Source: Cadophora sp. MPI-SDFR-AT-0126 (Eukaryota > Ascomycota > Leotiomycetes > Helotiales > Ploettnerulaceae). From it: a stretch of DNA of 64,000 bases. Numbering within the stretch: the stretch's first letter is position 1; every line of letters begins with the position of its first letter. Of this stretch, positions 33,615-45,425 are shown one piece after another. The DNA lies in assembly GCA_020747065.1 (NCBI GenBank), contig JAGMVK010000003.1:2728001-2792000 (forward strand). Reading direction: 5' to 3'. The notes beneath the pieces were generated by a model that did not search any database, had not been told where the DNA came from, and saw only the letters and a list, made by a program, of their open reading frames with translations. The translations under genes were made by a program, and so were the position numbers.

Positions 33615-35243
33615 AACCGCTTTCCTTTGCTGTAACTTCAGATTTAGAGATATCTAGAAGAAGTACGATCCATATGATGCACTATAGCTGAGAGACTGTG
33701 GGGGTCATTCTTAAGATAGTTGCAATAGGAGCAAGGCAGCAAAAATCCATCATACAATATTGGTTGTTGTCCCCTTTTACTCGCTTACCTTTTTCTGACG
33801 GGTCGAGTGAAGCGAGCCAGTGCCTTCGGGTACAGCAAAGACCTAGCAAATTATCCTGTAATCAACAGAATATTGCTGGATGTCACTAGATTGCAAGGAG
33901 CCGATGAAGTAAATCTGATGGAATGTGATATTCATTGAAAGGGCTGATGGCGGGAAATATCCCAGATGTGACAGGCATATCCTGGCTAAGTGAAGAGGAG
34001 AAAGGGGGATCGAGGAACGGGACAATCCCATTCCCACCAGCTGGCAGATCCTGATAATCACCATGCAGATGTCAATGCGACACCTAATCATATTGAGGTA
34101 TAGTGTTGCGATGCTTCAGCTTTCATGTGCCGCTAAAGTCATCAGTAGGGTGAACGACACGCCAATCACGGCTTGCGAGCTACAATATTGCTCTGGCCCA
34201 TGGAGCCCATGGAAGATAATTCGGCTATTGATATCTCTCTGTTATTTTTCCTATTACAGTACAAGTAGGGTGTTTACTGAGCCTAATGCAGCAAGTCGGA
34301 TATGATTTTAGCGCAAGCTATGAGCTATCTAGTTTGGAAATGCAGGTATTCGGATTTAACAGCCCTAGCATCCCAAGCACATCCAGTCAAATCGCCCTTC
34401 GATAGATGTGGCGTCGCCAAACCAAGAGAAAGCCACATCTCAGCCGCGATCATCACAAGAACAAAAACAAAAGTTTATTCGACATACTTCCAAGGAGGCG
34501 TGTCGATCTGGGAATGGGTTTCTGGTTCCTGGCGCCTTCCCCGCATTTGTTGGCCAACGAAGCGTCGAGATGCCCATGCATCGTGATGCATAAATGTTTC
34601 TTGGGAAAAGATATTCTTGTTGTTGGAGTCTTTGAGACCGTCTTGGATGAGTACAGTTCAGCGATGGTTTTTGATTCTCCAGTCCAGACCTGGTCGTGCA
34701 CAGTACACGAGCTCTCCCAAAGGTTTGTTGCTGGACAACAAAGGTTCTCAAAGCCGCCTCCTACTCTTGGCTGTCATCCATTATCAGAATTTGACAAAGC
34801 ATCGCATTAGTATCAAGCGGAATCTTGCATTGCTATGACTTTCTTTTCCTCTTCCGCATTCAGCCCTTCGTCCCGTCTACGAAAAGCTCCTAAGGTGGCG
34901 TACCAAGATTCAACAATATCCAATCTTTTCCACAATGTGCTAACTTACCGATCAGAAATCAACGAGACGAGAGCTATCAATCTGGATTGACTTCTTGCCA
35001 AGAAAATCCCGTAAGTCTAGACAGCGCCAAAGGAGCGTGGTCAATAACTATTGATCCCTTGCCTGTAATTTCTGTCTGTCGTGGCCCGATGTGGTTCCTT
35101 GGAACTCCCTCATAAGATCAGCTTCATCCTGAGCTGAGAGATCTTCTTTGTTGTAAAAGCTTCTTAGTTTAACCAACAGCTCCTGAGGTCAGCATTTTTC
35201 ACTCAAGGCAGGAAGGGCTTGGTTTAATCATATCTCAGCAACA
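33615..35243. other. 1.6-kb intergenic gap
   Basis: No supported gene. Overlapping open frames of 60-134 codons at 34300-34840 lack motif or splice support; they could be decayed coding DNA. A short C/A-rich leader precedes 35244. Confidence 0.35.
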
Positions 35244-36493
35244 ATGGCACGCTTTACATCCACTTTTGCCCTGGCCTTGGTCGCCCTCATCGACATAGCA
35301 TCCGCACATAATGGTGGCCGTGCGACCATCCGTGTTCGTCCAACAGAATGTATTCAGGTAATTGCAACCCTAGCTGGTGGCCAAGCTCGCAGTTCTGTAC
35401 TGACAAATCAAAACAGAAAGCTCTCAACACAGCTCCAGCCGGGTCAAAAGTCATAGTCGACGCAGGAACATACTACGAGCAACTGGAGATCAAGACAGAT
35501 GGCATTGAGTAAGTGACGAGTACTTTCACAGACCTTTGTCCCAGGTATTCGAAGGATTGACTGATCACGACTCTGTATAGACTCATCGGACGCGACTCGG
35601 GTGTCAAACTCGTTGCTCCACAAAGCTACAAATCCAATTTTTGCTCCGGTCTTGCAGGCCCTAACACTGAAGCCGGAATATGTATCCATGGCTCTGGCAT
35701 AAAATTAGAGGACTACCAAACTGGACAAGAACACCGCACATTCACCTCGGCCCAAACACTCGTCAAAGGTGTCTCAGTCACTGGGTTTGAAATCCGGGAC
35801 TTCAGTGGTTTGAGCATTGCCATTATCGCCGGCCAAGACACGCAGGTCTCGAGGAATAAGCTGGTGAACGGACAAAGATACGGGTCACTCTCACTCGGCT
35901 CGAAGAACTCAAAGGTATCTCGCAACGTTGTATCATCGACTGATCCTAAGATGCTTTTCATCGGTATTTGCGTGAGCGATAAAAAAGATCCCAGAGTATC
36001 GGACAACAACGTTTCGGGCTACAACACTGGACTCTGTGTCCAGACCAGCGGTGCCGAAATTCGCAACAATGATGTCTCTGGATGCTGCAGTGCTGTATTT
36101 GTCGATCCCGGAATCGTTGGTGCTCAAGTTCGTGGCAACCACATTGGAAAGAATGATCCTCGATGCTTCAACACTGAGCTCGGTGGAGGCGGCTCCGCCT
36201 TCGGGATCTTTGTATTTGGTGCCAATGATACCGTCGTTCGAGACAATATCGTTACTGGCCAGACCAAAGAGGGTGCTGCGGACCCAGCTTCCGTCTTCGC
36301 GACAGGAATTGTTGTGACCGACTTCGTATTCGGGGACTTCCCACGTATTCCGGCAAGCGGAAATACTGTCAAACGTAATACCGTCACTGGCAACGAATTT
36401 GACATCTTCGTTGATGGTACAGGTCCAAACAATGTTGCGAAGAATAATGTGTGCAATGGTGCTGTCCCAGCCGATGCTTGCACTCCACCATGA
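35244..36493 (+). CDS. secreted right-handed parallel beta-helix protein
   Basis: Three exons, 35244..35357, 35417..35508, 35581..36493, give 372 aa. Residues 1-21 are a signal peptide (MARFTSTFALALVALIDIASA). The opening IQKALNTAPAGSKVIVDAGT is the usual start of pectate-lyase-like beta helices. Repeating strand-turn units rich in Asn and Val follow (SRNKLVNGQRYGSL, SRNVVSS, SDNNVSGYN, IRNNDVSGC, VRGNHIGKN, VRDNIVTGQ, VKRNTVTGN, AKNNVCNG), typical of Pbh1-type repeats. No pectinase catalytic motif is identifiable, so it may be a carbohydrate-active enzyme of unassigned type or a cell-surface protein. Paired cysteines (CSGL, GICIH, CVSD, CVQT) suggest disulfides. Related fungal proteins are mostly uncharacterised. 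Confidence 0.75.
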
Positions 36494-36879
36494 GTGGTCG
36501 TGGAAGCGTTGGAAGACGAGCGGTGATGGATTGGCGGGATTGCGGAGTTTCTTCTTCTCGACGATGTTCTTCCTCTCTCTTTACGTGAAGGAAAAGCATT
36601 TACTGTAATGGCTTAATGTAAAGCTGTGTATTATTCCGTTAGCACTAATTTTATCGCTTTCGACTCAACAATCATCAGGAGAAAGCTGTGTCTGTGTTGA
36701 GATCTTGCCCTCCAAGCAAGCGATAATGTTGATCAATAGACACCATGAAAAGTTATTGACCCAACAATACAATTAATTTAAAAGGGGTACAAAATCTACA
36801 GCTACCAGATAGCCGCCGGGGCTCAATTCGAAGTCCTTCAGCCAAATCAAATAAATACCGTCGAAGATACATTTGAAAC

Positions 36880-36992
36880 GTGACTTCCCTGATGATACCA
36901 GGCACTGGTATCACCTAGTCTAAGTCACTATGCTTCTTGGGAACGTCGTGTAGAATAAGTGCTAATAGACTAATTCCAGGTGACTTCCCTGG
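36880..36992. repeat. short direct and inverted repeats
   Basis: The 12-mer gtgacttccctg occurs at 36880-36891 and again at 36980-36991. Directly after the first copy lies a perfect inverted repeat with 8-bp arms, GATACCAG-GCA-CTGGTATC (36894-36912). The second copy sits inside ccagg..cctgg (36976-36992). Possibly a mobile-element relic or a regulatory cluster. Confidence 0.5.
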
Positions 36993-38510
36993 ACCGTGTG
37001 CTTCGTAAATAACGTGTCTTTTTGTGATATCTATCTAGGATAAACAAGAATTCTAAGACATCTTTCCAATATAGATTACAGACTATTTAATATTTAGAAG
37101 TACTTACTAATTTGTGACGAAGAGAATGTGAGCTGGCAATTGCATTGTATCACGTGCCCACCGAACTGGTCATCTCTCATCCCATTCGCTCTTGCCATGG
37201 AACGACATCTTCGAGCTCATACTCAGAAACCACCCAGCGATTATGAGTATGACAAGTCTTATATCTGACATCAAAAATATCGATGTGCCTCAGATTTATT
37301 TAGTCAACAGCGATGATTTCACACTAATCCCTCGTTCGCGCTGAATTTGGAAGGGAATATACAAGACGTAGAGAGCTTCGAAAACTGAAAATGGGAGTAA
37401 GTGGACATTCAGTAATCTCTAAATTCTGCTTTCAAATTTCTTACCAGTCGAAGCGTTGAACTACCATTCTCGTCTCTGTCTTCTCGCTTTCAGACTTCGT
37501 CTCGCCATTGCCCCTGTCAAGCAGTACAAGAAATAACCTCAGCAGGACTATGAGAAGTTCCGAGATGCTTCATATAAGAGGGTTTCTTATCATCATTCCA
37601 CCATGCACAAATGATTCGGTTTTACTGTCTGAAAGTCGCAGAGTGCAGAGTGGTCAAAACCGATCATGCCGTTTTGATCATTATCCTTAACAAGCGCCAA
37701 GTGTGGCGTCACAGAAGCTTTCGGCCGTTGGACTTGGCTGGCCATGATCCCCAATGGCAAGCTTTTGTGGCTTCAAATTCCAAGAGATTCGCCTCCCAAA
37801 ATTGGCTCAGCGGTCCTTGGCCACCATGGATGTCAGCTTGGCTGCATCGCTAAGAGCTCGAAAGTCGCATGGCAAATCAACACCTCATCTTTCAACATCA
37901 CTTCATCGATATAATGTGTCTCGGAAGGTCGCGGAAATAAAAGGCATCGTCCAGCGACAATGCTCGGATTGCACACGAGGACACAGAACTAGCGACAGAA
38001 CTGAGTTTACATAATGAGACGGCTGTCGTGCCGGTCCTGCGCCGTGGAAAACATGACAGTACTCTAATGGCCTCAATCTTACAATAACTGGGCGTCTGCC
38101 ACGACCTCCGTTTCTATTCGATCAGAAAATGTTCCATGAGTAAAGGAGGAGCTTACATGAGATCCCACGTGTGGTCGTGAGCAGCAGTTATAGGATGAGG
38201 GGAGTGCACCTCTTCATCCGAAAATTCCTTCCAGATGTTCGGCAGGACTCCAGTCATCCACACTTGTATGATTGCCTCCTCCAAATGGCCCAATAACTCA
38301 AAAAAGCTGCCCACAAGAAACCATTTACTTGACCACGCCATCACCTATGTCCAGGATTGCGCGGACGGGTGCGTCCCAGACCCTGCATCGACTAAGCTTC
38401 CTCGGCGTATCCGCAAGCTTTTGCCAATTTTACCCCCGTCGTTTGGAAATCGATGTCAAATTGTTCAAGTCCTGTTGGAAGCCTCGCTCAATCAGCCTTC
38501 TCATACACCC

Positions 38511-38516
38511 CACGTG
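38511..38516. promoter_or_regulatory. CACGTG box upstream of phosphate permease
   Basis: It lies 360 bp before the ATG of the PHO84-like gene, and a second copy is at 38166-38171. CACGTG is the known binding core of the phosphate-starvation bHLH factors Pho4 (yeast) and NUC-1 (Neurospora). Other CACGTG copies elsewhere in this window lower the weight of the match. Confidence 0.4.
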
Positions 38517-38870
38517 TTAACTTTGTCTCCATATTTCTCGTTTCGCGGGCTCGGGGTAAGTGCCCGCTTTGGCAGTTGAGATAAGCTCTAACCATGATTG
38601 ATTGGTGAGGCGTCTCTTCGGTGCTCTTCCAAATGGGGATCTGTCCACACGAGCTTCCCAGAGGTCCGGCACCACCCCTGAACAAGCAGTAAATACTTCC
38701 GCTAACACGAATATCCACAAGTTCATGCGCGTTCTGCTATTGATTTTCTGACCGGAGTACTTGCTACGGCACGGTTCGAATATGTACATATATTGGATGC
38801 ATCCCCTCCTGCATCATGATTCTGTAGGCTACTCCCCGGGAAAGAAAACGCCCTCGAAAAACAAGTTACA

Positions 38871-40801
38871 ATGGCAGAAGTCAGAGCAGACGGAACCACA
38901 GCCGGTGGCAACGCTGCCTTCCACAACTTCCACAATGACTTCGCACATATCCAAGATCCCAATGAGCGCCGACGACTTGCCCTCGCAGAGATCGATAAGG
39001 CGCCATTCGGATGGTATCATGTCCGTGCGATCGTTGTAGCTGGTGTGGGTTTCTTCACAGATCAATACGATATTTTCACTGCGTCTTTCCTGACTATCAT
39101 GTTGGGTATCGTCTATGAGCATAGCAACAACGGAAAGCTTCATGTCGCTCAAGACACTGCCATCAAAGTCGCCACCTCAGCAGGAACAGTTCTAGGACAA
39201 TTTGGCTTCGGAGCCCTCGCTGATGTCCTGGGAAGAAAGAAGATGTACGGATTCGAGTTGATTCTTATCATCATCGCTACTCTTGCTCAAACCATGCTTG
39301 GTGCAGGACCAGGGGTGTCCATTGTGGGAACAATGATTTTCTGGAGAGTCATCATGGGAGTTGGTTAGTATTATATTCGCACGATTAAGTTGGCACAGTT
39401 GACTAACAGCCAGCGAAGGTATTGGTGGGGACTACCCTCTGTCTTCGATCATCACTTCCGAGTATGTATCATGCCAGCCTTCAATCATTGGCACTTGCTG
39501 ACTTCTGATCAGATTTGCTACTACCAAATGGAGAGGAGCCATGATGGGTGCTGTCTTCTCCATGCAAGGTTTCGGTCAACTCGGTGGCGCTCTCGTCATG
39601 TTGATCGCCGTGGTGGGGTTCAAGGGCTCCCTTGAGTCTGCATCCAGCTATGGTCATTGCACCGGTGTCTGTGGTCTTGCGGTTGACAAGATGTGGCGTA
39701 TCCTTATCGGTAATTGTTCAAAATGCTCGTAGAATCTTTGGAGTTCTCTAACAGTTGGGCTAGGAATGGGCGCCGTGCCAGCCGTCATTGCACTCTACTT
39801 TCGCCTCACCATCCCCGAGACACCCCGCTACACATTCGATATTGCACGCGACGTCGAGAAGGCCAACGTCGATGTTGAAGCTTATATCAATGGCAAGCCA
39901 TCTGGCGTAGTCTCCGACGATGCTATCACACACGTGAAGCAAGACGCCGCCGCCCTCGAAGTTCCCAAGGCAAGCATTCGTGACTTCCTCAAATTCTACG
40001 GTACTTGGAAAAATGGCAAGATTCTGCTTGGAACGGCTGGATCATGGTTCTTCCTCGACGTAGCCTTCTATGGTCTCGGTTTGAATAGTGCTACTGTTCT
40101 CGCCTCCATTGGATATGGTACCGGACCAACTGTGTACAAGATCCTTTACAACCTTGCTGCCGGAAATTGCATTCTCATCGCAGCTGGAGCAATTCCCGGG
40201 TACTGGACGACAGTGGCTCTCGTTGATACCATCGGACGTAAACCAATCCAACTCGGAGGTTTCATCATCCTCACTATTCTCTTCATCGTATGGGGTTTCG
40301 ACTTCAAGAATCTCACTGGTCACGACGAACTCGGACTATACATTCTCATCCAGTTCTTCTTCAACTTCGGTAAGTCCACTTCCTCTGGCCCCCAATAATA
40401 ATATTCCCAGACTAATCAATATTTCAGGCCCTAACGCAACAACATTCATCGTTCCCGGTGAATGCTTCCCTACCCGCTACCGCTCCACATCCCACGGCTT
40501 CTCCGCCGGAATGGGCAAAATCGGCTCCATCATCGCCCAAGCAGCCATCGCACCTCTCCGGACCCGAGGCGCAACAAAGACCAATGCCAGCCCATGGCAG
40601 AATCATGTCATGCAGATCTATGCGCTTTTCATGTTCCTCGGCATCTTCACTACGCTCCTCATTCCCGAGACCAAGCGTAAGACTCTTGAACAGTTGTCAG
40701 GAGAGTATGATTTGAAGGGGGAGACTATGACGGCATCGGCTCCTGTTACGGACGAGAGTAAAGTCATCCGCGAGGATAGCACTGAAGCGAAGAGTTTGTG
40801 A
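38871..40801 (+). CDS. high-affinity inorganic phosphate transporter (PHO84-like, MFS)
   Basis: Five exons, 38871..39363, 39419..39461, 39513..39709, 39764..40369, 40428..40801, give 570 aa. It imports phosphate with protons at the plasma membrane. Family features: GFFTDQYDIFTASF in helix 1 (the phosphate:H+ symporter signature start), GFGALADVLGRKKMYG (MFS motif A), GIGGDYPLSSIITSEFATTKWRGAMM across three exons, IPETPRYTFDIARD in the central loop, GAIPGYWTTVALVDTIGRKPIQLGG, PGECFPTRYRSTSHG, and IPETKRKTLEQLSGE at the end. About 12 hydrophobic segments. Upstream CACGTG boxes suggest phosphate-starvation control. The exon 2 acceptor (cgaag) is weaker than average, but the frame is continuous. 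Confidence 0.92.
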
Positions 40802-41331
40802 GTGTAACATGGAGAGAGCTGACGCGGATATGATTGGCATGTGGTGACCATGAACTCGTGCAAATCTTCGTCTTGAATGGTGTCGATAGAATTAATTTAC
40901 ATTGTATAACATCTGCTATGTATGGCATGTTACTTCATCGTGCGGGAGCAAGCGAGGACAATATGGATGCTAGAGTTCAGGGGCTCGGTACCTGAAGCGA
41001 GGTGTTGAGAGCCCAGTAAATTTAAACGACTGGGCAGCCAGCCACGACCCTCAAGCACGGCACACTACACACGACATTGCCCGACTTGTACCGGCATGAA
41101 CTGTCCAACCGTCCATTATTTTTCCATCCAGTACAAGGCTGCCCGCAAAAATATCGCCCCTGAAGATTACATCGTTGACATTGCTACGTACAGATACCAT
41201 TGGCGATGTTTTCTTTTGAGGCCATGTCCTACCTTTCCAGGACACCATCCACCAAACATATTGTAAGATGATTTATTAGTGATTAATCAACACTACTCAA
41301 TGTTTTCAGTCTGTCCCTGCCCCATGTTCAC
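40802..41331. other. intergenic between convergent genes
   Basis: No gene seen; 3' flanks only. Confidence 0.45.
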
Positions 41332-43237
41332 TCACGCACCCTGCTTGAACAGACTCGTCTTCACACTTTGGCTCTCCGAACTCCCCAACGAGACCTTGGC
41401 AACAACATTCTTCACATTCGCGACATTGATCTTGCCCCCATACAGAGTATAATTCCCCGCGACAGTAAACTTCTTCAACGCCAATTTCACAGTCGTGATC
41501 TTGAAAGCTTTGCTGCCAGCTTGAGAGACAGGAACGAACAACGTGGCTTCCATATCGCCGATCCCTGCAGTGATAGATGTCGCGGCTGCGGCTTTGATGC
41601 GGATGAGAAGCTTGTCTGGCTCGACGCGGGATTGGGTGGGAAGGATGAAGATCATGTCGTTGATGGGGTAGGTTGCCCCTTCGAAGCTGAGTGTGGTGGT
41701 CCCTGGTGAGTCGATAGCACGAGCGAAGTCCCAGTATGTAGTGTTGCCAAACAGAGAGGTACCAGAACCAATCACACTGTTGCTCCTGTGGGTGGCCGAA
41801 GTGCCTCTTGGTGAGATGGTAGTGTATGTGACCTTCTGAGGAGGGGCTACAGTAGTCCACAAATATCTGAACAGACCCTCGATCCTAACGCTCCCTCCAT
41901 TCGAGATGTGCATGATGATATTGGTAACCTTCCACGTCTGTGGTGTCACGGGATCAGATAAAGAGACTGAGCCGGGGACAGTGTTGAGCATCTTCGTGAA
42001 GACAGCGCTGCAGGTCCTTCCGAAATTCACCGAGAGATCTCGGATCGTTTGGTTCCCGTCGGAGTTGAAGAGGCGGAAATCAGAGCGTGCAGCTACGTTT
42101 GGTGAGGTGACCAGTGGTCCGCCCCGGCCATTTGTTCCAGAGAGATACTCATTCATGCCCCCGGGATCTAGGCCTGCGGGGGTTGAGTCAAAGCCAATAC
42201 CACCGTTCAGACTATTTCCATTAGCTACATATTTCCTACAGGAGAAGATTAAAAGCTTACTTGGTGGCTGATACAGCGCTATTATCAACAATATCGGGGA
42301 AGTTCGAAAAGTGGATACGGCCAAGCGAGTGACCACAAGATCTGAGAAATATTTAAGCATTCTTGGATTTTGCACCAATGTAGGAGAAGTATAAAGCCTA
42401 CACCAAAGCAATGGTTTCTGTTGCACTGAATCCTGCCTTTGCAAATTGTGCCAAGGTCGGTTCCAGAGGAGTAAATGGTCCAGGAACTCCCGATGGCCCG
42501 GCTCGCAAAGCATCGGTTCTTCCTACACGGAGAGGAATTGCTCTGGCATTTCCACCGCAGCCAGCGACGGCAAGGACAACAGCCTTGAAGATTAGTAAGT
42601 TTCTGTGCAAATAGATTCTGGGTGGACATACCAGTGTCACTTGGTCAGCAGTGCTGAGAAGAGCCGAGAATGTCTATATAAGCGAGTTAGAAATTTGAAT
42701 AGCGAGCAAGAGGGCAATAGGCTGCTAGGTGGGATGCTCACCTGTGAAATAAATCGCATCGTATCATCGACAAATAGACCTTTATTCTCGTCTCTGGTCC
42801 CCTCAAATCCTAGTGACGCATCCAGACCGCTGCAACAATCAGCAACGAAGCTCAAATCCCAAAATGCAGGAGAGGAACCCACCCAGTCCCAGCAGAAAGA
42901 TCGGCGGTGACAAAGTCATGGAAGGCAAATCGTACCCATTGAGCCGATGTTTGCTCTCCTTGGTTACTCCCTCCGGCTGCCTATTTCATTAAGAGTCAGA
43001 TTCAGTCGCCTTATTGGCAAGTATTGTTCAAGATTATATACTCACAAAACCAGAGTACTTTGCACATGGGGAGACTGCCGACGCGAATGGAACAGAATTA
43101 TATCCTCCATTGTCCACGAGAAAATGCTCTAACTCATCAATCGAAGCTCGTCTTTCGATGCCAGGAATATCTGCAAGAATAAGGCTAACAAATACCAAGA
43201 CCACAACGAATGTCGAAATACAGAACTTGTGGGCCAT
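41332..43237 (-). CDS. secreted heme peroxidase (plant/fungal/bacterial superfamily, class II-like)
   Basis: Seven exons, complement(41332..42211, 42261..42341, 42402..42583, 42632..42673, 42742..42829, 42883..42980, 43046..43237), give 520 aa. A signal peptide (residues 1-22, MAHKFCISTFVVVLVFVSLILA) sends it out. The distal site is WVRFAFHDF with Arg81 and His85; the proximal site is ALVSCGHSLGRIHF with His205, whose first codon is split by an intron. GLDASLGFEG and RVGRTDALRAGPSGVPGPF match the calcium/substrate-side regions of class II-type enzymes. After about residue 300 comes a beta-rich extension with several N-glycosylation sequons, uncommon in manganese or lignin peroxidases. Activity on phenolics is possible; the true substrate is unknown. 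Confidence 0.85.
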
Positions 43238-44177
43238 CTTGGTGATTCCGCTATACTTATAGTTTCCAAGAATGAAGAATGAAAATCAAGAAGCGTTAAC
43301 CAGGAGCCCAACTTTCAGCACTTCATCTGAAAGAGGCTACATACTTATATGGACGTGGCTCACGATGTAACTCATTGTCGTTCATGAAGAAAAGTACACA
43401 GCTAGTGCTGGGGAAGTCCGCTATCGTTTGTGACCAGTGCGCACTGCACACATACCTTCTTGGAATGTTGTTGGTCTCAAATTATCACCTTTTCGGATGC
43501 CTAGAGCTGAGGCTCGTACATTACTCGCTGAACGAGCGAAGTGACGAGCCACCGCTAAATCCATTTTCAGTTTGCATTTTTGACAGCGATAAAGTATGTG
43601 GTGAGAACATGGGTTGATTCTGGAAATGGAAAGATGGGCGTGACTTGGTATTGAAGTCTGGCCAGAAATGTGCAAGACGGTCGCGGAACATGATGTGGAG
43701 TGCATGGAAATCAATACATATGCGCCACAATATGCAGAGAAACGGTAACTGGCGTCGAGGCACCAGCAGCCACATTCCCCACATGTAAGTCTGTCGGAAC
43801 CTCAAGCCTCAAATCTAACTCTTGAGACAGATTTGATTTCGCCGGCTATACTCTATTTCGACGACATCTGAAATTCCAAAACAATCTAGGGTGGAAGCTA
43901 CGGACATCCATCGAGTATCAGCGTAGTTTGGCCAAGTCTGTGCAATTTATGACCTGCGGGAACAGTCATAAGCAAAATCTGACAACATGCTCATTCGTGC
44001 TCATGGCGAAATAATTGACCACCCAATCCTCTTCCAAGAAGACGATATGCATGCTTCGGGGCTTAAAAATGTGCTTTTTGGCAGAGCCAATAGAATTATG
44101 TTTGTTGGCATACGGCTTCCGATGACTGGCCGATGTGATGTGACACGAGTGCTTGGCTGTCCATCAGAGGAACACCT
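43238..44177. other. intergenic, promoter of the peroxidase gene
   Basis: No supported gene. Confidence 0.4.
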
Positions 44178-44606
44178 ATGAAGTTCACGTTTCTTGGTCC
44201 GAGACCCTTGGCAACTGTGGTGAGCAGGACTCGAGAGATTCCGAAGAGTGTTGCCTTTCGTATTCAGGTCTCAGAAGAGACTGCCGCGCCGCATTTGATT
44301 GAAGAGGCTCGGGTGAGTATGTTCGAGTATATGTGGTTGTGAGCATGTGAGCATTCAATTTTGCGAGACATCTAGTGGACAAACTTGCTTTCCAGAAGGA
44401 CATTTCCCGTGCCTTTGCAATTACTGCAAAGTCCGTGGAGGGTTTTGCTACATGTAAGTAGTGAATCCGGTGCTCTGCTTCTGTGGCCGAGATGCGGTAA
44501 TGAACCCGCTCCACTTATCCGGATACAATAGCTGTTCGAGCGACAGGTCAAATACTGGACTCGTTGCGGTCAGCATGACTATGCTACAAAATGGAGATTG
44601 GACTAG
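44178..44606 (+). CDS. doubtful small spliced gene (95 aa)
   Basis: A three-exon model, 44178..44312, 44376..44453, 44532..44606, has good signals (donors gtgagt and gtaagt, acceptors ctag and atag) and all phase-0 junctions, starting MKFTFLGPRPLATVV and ending in TAG. No family is recognised and no signal peptide is evident. Exon 2 read in another frame is unusually Cys-rich (QTCFPEGHFPCLCNYCK), so the coding frame itself is uncertain. This could equally be decayed sequence. Confidence 0.2.
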
Positions 44607-45425
44607 GTTCTGGATACCAAAAGAAAATTCTGCTTTCTTCATGTACGGGTCTAGCTGAAATTGATTCCGAAATGTTGTTCGAGGTGAAAATTCTAATATT
44701 AATCACGTGATTCGTTCATATTTTCTCTCTCTCCATCTTGCAGCTGTTGTCCAGAATTTTCGTAAGTCGTACAAAGTCAAACTATGACGAAGCGATGTAA
44801 GATGCTGATATTCAGATGGGGGAGATCATGCCCAAATGCGTTGACCTAAATGCTGACAGTTTCAGGTCCACTGCTGAAGGCATGGATCTTCGGATATGCC
44901 TCTGCTCACAGGTTCTCACCAGGTGCTTTATCGAGTCGAGATTATGCATTAGATTCGTGCGAACATAATACGAATTCGTCAATCACTCAATACTATTGAG
45001 ATAGAGCAGGAATTTTCTCTGCATATGTTAGCACCCGACTGCTGTTAGAGCAGAAGGGCCCAGCTCGCTTAATACCAGAAAAGATCTCACTATTGAAGGA
45101 GTCAAAATAACCGCCTCAGCCTCAGATACCCATGCAGCCCTACCCTATACCCGTGCAAGGCACCAATCAACTCTGATTCATGCAACACAAGACGCTTATT
45201 TCGAGACGTCAGGATCCTTTGTGTCCCTGATCTTCACTGCTGCACGAACTGCTTTCCTCATCAGTGCTTATCTCATGTGCAGCCCGCATATGCGTCTGGC
45301 ACAGCAGGTAAAAGAAATGGCATTGCACTCCTCCACTCCTCGATCTTCGAACCTGTTCGTTGAAATTTACGTACATACTGTATGCAGAACAGTATAAGCT
45401 TTCATAGCAAAGGAATGTATGAAGC
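44607..45425. other. intergenic
   Basis: No supported gene. A TCACGTGA palindrome lies near 44703. Confidence 0.4.

Larger units (their letters stand above)
36494..38870. other. 2.4-kb intergenic region upstream of phosphate permease
   Basis: No supported gene. It is A/T-richer between 36900 and 37130, with palindromes and a 12-bp direct repeat exactly 100 bp apart, and contains CACGTG at 37152, 38166 and 38511. It may contain an old transposon remnant, but no terminal repeats were found. Confidence 0.4.

Noticed and set aside
34302..34838. Cluster of overlapping frames suggesting a gene at 34.3-34.8 kb
   Set aside because: No frame has a signal, domain, or workable splice join; at most old decayed coding DNA.
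38770..38780. ggttcgaat resembling a tRNA B box (also near 4151)
   Set aside because: No A box or cloverleaf can be drawn around either copy.
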